From NCBI GenBank assembly GCA_018241865.1, contig JAFECY010000088.1, positions 1-23,290 of the forward strand: a stretch of DNA of 23,290 nucleotides. The letters are read 5' to 3'. Origin of the DNA: Pseudomonadota bacterium (GTDB lineage: Bacteria > Pseudomonadota > Gammaproteobacteria > Burkholderiales > Burkholderiaceae_D). This document shows, piece after piece, positions 17,498-23,290 of this stretch (the stretch's first letter is position 1; each line of letters opens with the position of its first letter). The position numbers and the translations under genes were made by a program. The notes below the pieces were generated by a model. That model saw only the letters and a list, made by a program, of their open reading frames with translations, was not told where the DNA came from and searched no databases.

Positions 17498-18564
17498 TGC
17501 AAGCGCCGACCGACCGTCCCGCCGTCGCGATCACTTGCGGCGAGCCGGCCGGAATCGGCCCCGAAATTGCCATACGCGCCGCCTGGCGCTTGCGCGCCGA
17601 AGCGTCCTGCATTCTGATTGGTGACGCCGCTTTCCTGGCGCAAACGGCAGCAGCGATCGATCCTGCCATCCGGCTCTCCGCACTTTCTTTGCAGGCAGTA
17701 CGCAATAATGGCTTGCCGCGATTCGACGATGCACGTTTGACCGTCATCGATAGTCCTCTGGCTGCAGTCGTCACGCCCGGCGTACTCGATCCCCGCAACG
17801 GCCGCGCCGTTTTGCAGACGCTCGATATCGCCATCGAAGGCGCGACAGAAAAATGGCTCGACGCCATCGTCACCGCGCCGCTGCAAAAAAGCACCATCAA
17901 CGATGCCGGCATCGCTTTCACCGGCCACACCGAATACCTCGCCGACAAAACCGGCACGCCGCAAGTCGTGATGCTGTTGGCCGCCGCTGGTGATAACGAC
18001 GACAATGACCCGCATCCGTTGCGGGTGGCACTGGCGACCACGCATTTGCCGCTGAAAGATGTGCCGGCTGCATTGAACACGGCCGGCCTGCTGCGCACCA
18101 TTGAAATTATTCACGCGGATTTGCAAGCGAAGTTTGGTATCGTCAAGCCGCGCATTTTGGTGACCGGCCTGAACCCGCATGCCGGCGAGGGCGGTTATTT
18201 GGGGCGCGAGGAAATCGACATCATCGCACCGGCGATTCGCGCCGCCCAAGCTAACGGCATCGATGCGCGCGGCCCGTATCCGGCCGACACTTTGTTTCAG
18301 CCGAAATATCTGCACGATGCCGATTGCGTGCTGGCGATGTATCACGACCAAGGCTTGCCGGTGCTGAAGCATGCCAGCTTCGGGCGCGGCGTCAACATTA
18401 CGCTCGGCTTGCCAATTATTCGTACCTCGGTCGATCACGGCACCGCGCTCGATCTGGCAGCGCAAGGCATCGGCCATGCCGATGACGGCAGCATGATCGA
18501 AGCGATCAAGATGGCGGTGCGGATGGTGCGGGCGGTACAAGCCTCGCGCAAGGCGAGCACATGA
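17497..18564 (+). CDS. pdxA: 4-hydroxythreonine-4-phosphate dehydrogenase
   Basis: A 355-residue dehydrogenase (E. coli PdxA is 329). It oxidises 4-phosphohydroxy-threonine with NAD(P)+, and the product condenses with deoxyxylulose phosphate (PdxJ) to form vitamin B6. Visible are the N-terminal [20 protein letters not shown], and the three metal-binding His at 183 (ATTHLPL), 228 (NPHAGEGG) and 283 (YHDQGLP), corresponding to E. coli 166, 211 and 266. An acidic insert (about 166-172, DNDDNDP) adds length. The ATG at 17497 shares one base with the surA stop (TGATG), and it is preferred to a longer in-frame start inside surA because homology begins here. It overlaps rsmA by 4 nt. The same surA-pdxA-rsmA order is known in E. 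coli. Confidence 0.96.
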   Translation: MQAPTDRPAVAITCGEPAGIGPEIAIRAAWRLRAEASCILIGDAAFLAQTAAAIDPAIRLSALSLQAVRNNGLPRFDDARLTVIDSPLAAVVTPGVLDPRNGRAVLQTLDIAIEGATEKWLDAIVTAPLQKSTINDAGIAFTGHTEYLADKTGTPQVVMLLAAAGDNDDNDPHPLRVALATTHLPLKDVPAALNTAGLLRTIEIIHADLQAKFGIVKPRILVTGLNPHAGEGGYLGREEIDIIAPAIRAAQANGIDARGPYPADTLFQPKYLHDADCVLAMYHDQGLPVLKHASFGRGVNITLGLPIIRTSVDHGTALDLAAQGIGHADDGSMIEAIKMAVRMVRAVQASRKAST

Positions 18565-19358
18565 AACACATTCCGCGCAAACGTTTCGGTCAGAATTTTT
18601 TGACGGATGACGGCGTGCTGCATGACATCATCCGCGCCATCGATCCGCAGCCGGACGATGCGATGGTCGAGATCGGCCCCGGCTTGGCGGCGATGACGCG
18701 TCTGCTGCTGGAATCGCTGAAGCAATTGCATGTGGTTGAACTCGATCGCGATTTGGTGGCGCGACTGAAAAAAAGTTTTGATCCGGCGCACCTAGTCGTG
18801 CATTCTGCCGATGCGCTGCAATTCGATTTCGCCTCGATTCCGGTTGCCACTGGAAAGAAATTGCGCGTGGTCGGCAACCTGCCTTACAACATTTCCAGTC
18901 CCTTGCTGTTTCACTTGGCGCAGATCGCGCCGCAAGTGCAAGACCAGCATTTCATGTTGCAAAAAGAAGTCGTGGAAAGAATGGCGGCCGAGCCCGGCAG
19001 CAAAACGTACGGCCGTTTATCGGTGATGCTGCAATGGCGTTATCACATCGCATTACTGTTCGTGGTGCCGCCGACGGCTTTCGATCCGCCGCCGCAAGTC
19101 GATTCGGCCATCGTCCGCATGATTCCGCTGTCATCGCCGTTGGCCTGCGATCAGGGCAAGCTGGAACAGGTAGTGACGAAAGCATTTTCACAACGGCGCA
19201 AGGTGATCCGCAATTGCTTGGCCGGGATGTTTACCGAAAATAATTTGATCGATGCCGGCGTCGATCCGCAAGCGCGGCCGGAAACCATCCCGGTCACGCA
19301 GTTTGTAGCGTTGGCGAATGCTTGGGCGTGCGTTGCGCCAGATACCGTTTCTCCTTAG
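18561..19358 (+). CDS. rsmA: 16S rRNA dimethyladenosine transferase RsmA (KsgA)
   Basis: A 265-residue methyltransferase (E. coli KsgA is 273) that makes the two adjacent N6,N6-dimethyladenosines in helix 45 of 16S rRNA during late 30S assembly. Visible are [11 protein letters not shown] (6-16), the SAM motif [11 protein letters not shown] (36-46), the acidic ELDRD (60-64) and catalytic NLPYNIS (106-112), with [12 protein letters not shown] further on. Its ATG overlaps the pdxA stop (ATGA), so translation is probably coupled. Its TAG at 19356-19358 overlaps the stop of the opposing GGDEF-EAL gene, leaving no room for a terminator between them. Confidence 0.97.
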   Translation: MKHIPRKRFGQNFLTDDGVLHDIIRAIDPQPDDAMVEIGPGLAAMTRLLLESLKQLHVVELDRDLVARLKKSFDPAHLVVHSADALQFDFASIPVATGKKLRVVGNLPYNISSPLLFHLAQIAPQVQDQHFMLQKEVVERMAAEPGSKTYGRLSVMLQWRYHIALLFVVPPTAFDPPPQVDSAIVRMIPLSSPLACDQGKLEQVVTKAFSQRRKVIRNCLAGMFTENNLIDAGVDPQARPETIPVTQFVALANAWACVAPDTVSP

Positions 19359-21763
19359 AGCGCGACAAGTTTCTGTATGGGGTCTTTTTGTAAAAGAACC
19401 TCGAATTCTTCTGCGGGAATGGGTGGGCTGTAGAGGTAGCCTTGGATTTGATCGCAGCCATGTGCTTGCAGAAACGCAAGTTGTGCCTGAGTTTCCACTC
19501 CCTCTGCAACAATTTTCAAACCCAGACTGTGACCCAGCATAATCACCATGTTCGCTATGGCTTCGTCTTCCGCATCCACAGAAATGTCGCGGACGAAGGA
19601 CTGATCGATTTTCAGGTAATCGACGGGAAACCGTTTCAGGTATCCCAAGCTTGAATACCCTGTGCCGAAATCATCGAGCGAGACGTGAACGCCGATTTGC
19701 TTGATCTCTTTCAGCACCTTCAGCGTGTGCGTGGCATCACGCATCACATCCGTTTCCGTCAATTCCAATTCTAGGAGATCAGGGGGCAATCCAGATGTGT
19801 GAAGATGCTGGGCCACGACCCCCGCCAGATTTTCTGACTGAAATTGGCGTGCCGAAACGTTGACGCTGACGATGGTCGGTAGATGCGGACGCAATGTTCT
19901 CCAACGCTGCGCTGTCGTGCAGGCCGTGCGCAGCACCCATTCGCCCATGGGAACGATCAAGCCGGTCTCCTCGGCGACGGGAATAAAATTGGCGGGCGAT
20001 ATCAATCCATGAGTGGGATGTTTCCAGCGGATCAGCGCCTCGGCACCCACGATGTGCCCGGTTTTGGCATCGCAGCGTGCTTGGTAATAGAGTACGAACT
20101 GCTCTTCTATCAGAGCCTGACGCAACCCCGATTCCAACTCAAGGCGCTGTTGCATGCGCGAATTCATCTCCTTCTCGAAGAACTGGAAACGATTGCGGCC
20201 GCTGTCCTTGGCACGGTACATGGCAATGTCTGCGTTCATCAGCAGATCGCTCACGATTAGTCCATCTCGCGGGACGAGGGCGATGCCCACGCTGGCCGAT
20301 ACAGTACATTGCTGTCCTGCTAGGAATACCGGTTCAGTGATTGCGGCCAGTAATTGCTGGGCTTTCGAGGTTATCTCGGCTTCCGTTGATGTGTTCGAGA
20401 GGACAATCAGGAATTCGTCCCCGCCAAGGCGTCCGACGATGTCGGTGTTGCGCACGGTCTGTTGCATGCGTTTGGCCATCTCGACCAGCAAGGCATCGCC
20501 GACAGCGTGTGACAGGGTGTCGTTTACTATTTTGAAATGATCCAAATCCAGCAACAGGATCGCGGATAAACCTTGGGAGCGAACTGCTGTGGCGATGACA
20601 TGCTGAATATGATTGTCCAGCAAGGCGCGGTTGGCCAGCCCGGTCAACGGATCATGGGTTGCGGCATGTTCGAGTTCCCGCTGGTAGCGTTCTTGGATGG
20701 CTTGGGCTTCGATCAAGGAGTGCTGCATATTGTTGAAGCGGTGTGTCAGTTGAACTAGCTCGACCGGACCATCGATAGTGACCGATTGCATCTGGCCAGT
20801 AGTGACCGCATCCACCGCCGTTTCCAATCTCAGGATCGCTGCGCGCAGGCCTTGTACGAACAGCCAAGCCAACCATATGCCAACGATCAGGCCGGCGCCG
20901 CCTAGCAATAAATTGGTTGCGAGCTGCTTGAGCAAGGGAGTATCGAGCACTGACGTTGGCACGGATGTCGTAACAGAGTAGCCGGTTTCGGTGGAGCGAT
21001 GCATTGCGGCCACCGAGGCGCGCCCTTCTAAGGTGCCGCCCTCGCCGAGCCGTTCAGCCGGGCCGGTCAACCATTGCAATAGCGAGGGCGCAACCTTTGT
21101 TCCCATGGTGCGACCGGCATCGAGCCGACGTCCGGCAATGCTTCCCTCGGCGTCATAGATGACAGCATTCCAGCCTGGTGGAAAAAGCTGAGAGTTCAGC
21201 ACGGCATTGATGTGCTCGCAGTAAATGCCCGCAGACAGGACGTATTGTATTTTGCCGTGGATGCGCACGGGTACGTCGATGGGAATGACCAAGCGATCGG
21301 ATACCGATCCTTGCGTGATATTGCCAATCATGCTTCTACTTTCACGAGCCGCTTGTTCGATATTTTTTGTGCGCAGCGGCCTCGGTAGAACGATGCCTAA
21401 AGTCTCCATATTACTTAACACAATTTTTCCATCTGGCGTATGGAGTTGTAGTGTGTCCACCAGCGGAATGGCGACATGGGCAGCTTGCAGGGTATCGCGA
21501 AAGGCGGCCAAATTCTGAGGGTCTAGATCGTCGCTGGTCGCGGCCAGCAGCTCTAGGCTGCGCTTGACGTCCAAGATGTTCTGATCGACCAGATGGCTCA
21601 TGGTGCGCACTTGGCTCAGCAGATTTTGACGAGCGGCGTCCCGAGCGGATTGGTATGCGCTGTAGTAAACGTACGTCATTGTCAGCATGCCGGGAAGCAG
21701 TGCCAATGCCAATAACGCGTTGAGGCGGAAGGATTGAAACCAGCGTGTTGGAATAAGTTTCAT
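19355..21763 (-). CDS. Membrane GGDEF-EAL cyclic-di-GMP protein
   Basis: An 802-residue inner-membrane protein. One helix at about 14-35, a periplasmic sensor region of Cache-like size (about 36-280), a second helix (282-305) and a HAMP-like linker lead to a cytoplasmic GGDEF domain (about 365-530) and an EAL domain (about 540-790). The synthase site is intact (RLGGDEF, 445-451) and RNTD at 438-441 fits the inhibitory I-site five residues before it. The phosphodiesterase residues are also present: EAL 575-577, NVSARQF, ELTET, DDFGTG, KID and EGVET. Both activities are therefore possible; which dominates is unknown. Start at 21763 is chosen for GAGAGAAG upstream; a longer frame begins inside a hairpin. 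Likely co-transcribed with the chemoreceptor gene upstream. Confidence 0.9.
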   Translation of the reverse strand: MKLIPTRWFQSFRLNALLALALLPGMLTMTYVYYSAYQSARDAARQNLLSQVRTMSHLVDQNILDVKRSLELLAATSDDLDPQNLAAFRDTLQAAHVAIPLVDTLQLHTPDGKIVLSNMETLGIVLPRPLRTKNIEQAARESRSMIGNITQGSVSDRLVIPIDVPVRIHGKIQYVLSAGIYCEHINAVLNSQLFPPGWNAVIYDAEGSIAGRRLDAGRTMGTKVAPSLLQWLTGPAERLGEGGTLEGRASVAAMHRSTETGYSVTTSVPTSVLDTPLLKQLATNLLLGGAGLIVGIWLAWLFVQGLRAAILRLETAVDAVTTGQMQSVTIDGPVELVQLTHRFNNMQHSLIEAQAIQERYQRELEHAATHDPLTGLANRALLDNHIQHVIATAVRSQGLSAILLLDLDHFKIVNDTLSHAVGDALLVEMAKRMQQTVRNTDIVGRLGGDEFLIVLSNTSTEAEITSKAQQLLAAITEPVFLAGQQCTVSASVGIALVPRDGLIVSDLLMNADIAMYRAKDSGRNRFQFFEKEMNSRMQQRLELESGLRQALIEEQFVLYYQARCDAKTGHIVGAEALIRWKHPTHGLISPANFIPVAEETGLIVPMGEWVLRTACTTAQRWRTLRPHLPTIVSVNVSARQFQSENLAGVVAQHLHTSGLPPDLLELELTETDVMRDATHTLKVLKEIKQIGVHVSLDDFGTGYSSLGYLKRFPVDYLKIDQSFVRDISVDAEDEAIANMVIMLGHSLGLKIVAEGVETQAQLAFLQAHGCDQIQGYLYSPPIPAEEFEVLLQKDPIQKLVAL

Positions 21764-21823
21764 GGTGCTTCTCTCAGTGTTTTTGCATCCATGCGGGAAG
21801 AGACGTCGCGTGCTTTCTGGCGC

Positions 21824-21875
21824 GGCGGTGAGAAAGTTTGCTGTCAGTTTGTTCAGCTTAAACTTGCTCACCGCC
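21824..21875. repeat. Long hairpin between the chemoreceptor and GGDEF-EAL genes
   Basis: GGCGGTGAGAAAGTTT (21824-21839) pairs with AAACTTGCTCACCGCC (21860-21875) with one mismatch over 16 positions. Inside the loop, GCTG (21840-21843) and CAGC (21854-21857) can extend the stem. It starts 28 nt after the chemoreceptor stop on the minus strand. No T-run follows in that direction, so it is not a classical intrinsic terminator; attenuation, processing or 3'-end protection are possible. Confidence 0.7.
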
Positions 21876-21903
21876 TTGCGCTGTGCCAGTCAGTACCAGA
21901 GAA

Positions 21904-23290
21904 TTAAAACTCCTCCCAATCCGCATTGTCACTGGCTGCGCGTAGCGGCAAGGCGCGTTCGGCCATTTGGCGCTGCGGTCTTGCGATGGCCTTGGCAGCA
22001 GGCTTGGCAAGCGCGGATTTGATCGGTGCAACGGCGCTGCGCTGTGACATGGCGCTACCACCTTCCAGCTTGAATACGCCCACGGCCTTGGACAGATTGC
22101 CGGCTTGACTCTGCATGCTGGCCGCTGCGGCGGCGGCTTCCTCCACCAGCGCGGCATTTTGCTGCGTGACCTGATCCATCTGGGTCATGGCGATATTGAT
22201 CTGCTCGATGCCGGAAGTCTGCTCTTGGCTGGCGGCGGTGATCTCGCCCATGATGTCGGTCACGCGGCGGATGCTATCCACGACTTCTTGCATGGTCGCG
22301 CCGGCCTGATCGACCAGCTTCGAGCCGGCATCCACCTTCTCCACCGAATCGACGATCAGCGCTTTGATTTCCTTGGCCGCACCGGCCGAGCGTTGCGCTA
22401 GAGACCGTACCTCGGATGCCACCACCGCGAAGCCACGTCCCTGTTCGCCGGCACGGGCGGCTTCTACGGCGGCATTCAGCGCCAAGATATTGGTCTGGAA
22501 CGCGATGCCGTCGATCACGCCGATGATATCGACGATCTTCTTGGACGAATCGTTGATCGCCCCCATCGTCTGCACCACTTGGCCGACCACACCGCCGCCT
22601 TTGACGGCGACTTCGGAAGCCGACATGGCGAGCTGGTTGGCTTGCCGTGCATTGTCGGCATTTTGCTTGACGGTGGAAGTCAGCTCTTCCATCGACGATG
22701 CGGTTTCTTCCAAGCTGGCGGCTTGTTGCTCGGTGCGCGATGAAAGATCGAGGTTGCCGGCCGCGATTTCGCCGGATGCCGTGGAAATCGTATCGGTGCT
22801 GACGCGCACTTCGCTGACGATGCCGACCAAGCTGTCATTCATCTCTTTCAGCGCTTGCAGCAACTGCCCGGTTTCATTGGTCGAATCCACCGCGATCTTA
22901 CTGGTCAGATCACCGCCGGCGATGCCTCGGGCAATCCCGACTGCATAATCCAGCGGGCGGGAGATGCCGCGAACCAACCATGTGCCGATGACAGCGCCAA
23001 GGAGCAGGCCGATTACGATCAGGCCGATCGATAGGGTACGGAATGTGCTGTAGGAACGCTGTGCATTTTCGTATTCCTTTTGCGCGACATCGAGCTGCAG
23101 CTTGATTAGATCGTTCATCGGCACACGGACTTTTTCATACAAGGTGGTCATTTTCTTTTGCAGAATTTCGGTAGCCAGCTTGATGTTTTGTGCGCGCATG
23201 GCAGCGACGGTCGGGGAGAGTGCTTCATCTAAAAAGATTTTTCGGGCAGCGATAAACTGATCGGCCAGAACTTTTTCCTCCGGTGTTAGT
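21904..23290 (-). CDS. Methyl-accepting chemotaxis protein (N-terminus beyond window)
   Basis: The visible 461 residues are the C-terminal part of a chemoreceptor; the frame is open to the right edge, so the Met at 23199 is internal. In order: the end of a periplasmic helical (four-helix-bundle type) ligand domain (visible 1 to about 82), a second membrane helix (about 85-106), HAMP (about 107-155), and a long coiled-coil signalling domain with the hairpin tip [32 protein letters not shown]. The extreme C-terminus DWEEF resembles the NWETF-type pentapeptide that tethers CheR and CheB in high-abundance receptors. The ligand cannot be deduced. The GGDEF-EAL gene follows after 140 nt on the same strand, suggesting linked motility and cyclic-di-GMP control. 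Confidence 0.93.
   Translation of the reverse strand, partial: LTPEEKVLADQFIAARKIFLDEALSPTVAAMRAQNIKLATEILQKKMTTLYEKVRVPMNDLIKLQLDVAQKEYENAQRSYSTFRTLSIGLIVIGLLLGAVIGTWLVRGISRPLDYAVGIARGIAGGDLTSKIAVDSTNETGQLLQALKEMNDSLVGIVSEVRVSTDTISTASGEIAAGNLDLSSRTEQQAASLEETASSMEELTSTVKQNADNARQANQLAMSASEVAVKGGGVVGQVVQTMGAINDSSKKIVDIIGVIDGIAFQTNILALNAAVEAARAGEQGRGFAVVASEVRSLAQRSAGAAKEIKALIVDSVEKVDAGSKLVDQAGATMQEVVDSIRRVTDIMGEITAASQEQTSGIEQINIAMTQMDQVTQQNAALVEEAAAAAASMQSQAGNLSKAVGVFKLEGGSAMSQRSAVAPIKSALAKPAAKAIARPQRQMAERALPLRAASDNADWEEF

Overview
The window looks like a chromosomal segment of a betaproteobacterium of the order Burkholderiales, most likely family Oxalobacteraceae. This is inferred from the run amgK/murU/pepP/ubiH back-to-back with lptD/surA/pdxA/rsmA, from the protein sequences, and from the GC-rich codon use of the housekeeping genes. 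No rRNA, tRNA, CRISPR array, transposase or integrase was seen.

Layout. (1) 1-1080, minus strand: a type II restriction-modification pair, an endonuclease gene followed by an overlapping adenine methyltransferase gene that runs off the left edge. It is less GC-rich than the rest and looks acquired. (2) 1207-2785, minus: mnmA (tRNA 2-thiolation) overlapping a nudJ-like Nudix gene. (3) 3029-6650, plus: panD (beta-alanine for pantothenate/CoA), then pntA-pntB (proton-translocating transhydrogenase), closed by a clear intrinsic terminator. (4) 6734-8885: an accessory stretch with an XRE regulator, a BamE-like lipoprotein, a single-pass membrane protein, and a GYF_2/RDD membrane protein whose frame is broken. 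(5) 8908-13608, minus: amgK, murU, pepP, ubiH, covering cell-wall sugar recycling, a proline aminopeptidase and ubiquinone synthesis. (6) 13810-19358, plus: lptD, surA, pdxA, rsmA. LptD is the outer-membrane LPS translocon and SurA its chaperone; the last three genes are tightly packed or overlapping. (7) 19355-23290, minus: a membrane GGDEF-EAL protein and, upstream of it, a methyl-accepting chemotaxis protein cut by the right edge.

The most striking non-coding structure is a dispersed repeat of about 170 bp present three times (3438-3608, 10061-10230, and inverted at 12344-12520). Each copy has a G/C-rich core of two arms that can pair, each arm ending in its own short palindrome, with conserved flanks on both sides. 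Two copies end 16-18 nt from the start codon of the next gene. The third lies inside a second inverted repeat built of CACGGCG-type units, itself 19 nt from the murU start.

Other points of interest are the R-before-M order with a TTG start, a one-base frameshift in the RDD gene, a perfect 13-bp palindrome in front of the XRE gene, an LptD with only two cysteines, overlapping convergent stop codons of rsmA and the GGDEF-EAL gene, and a long hairpin between the chemoreceptor and GGDEF-EAL genes.
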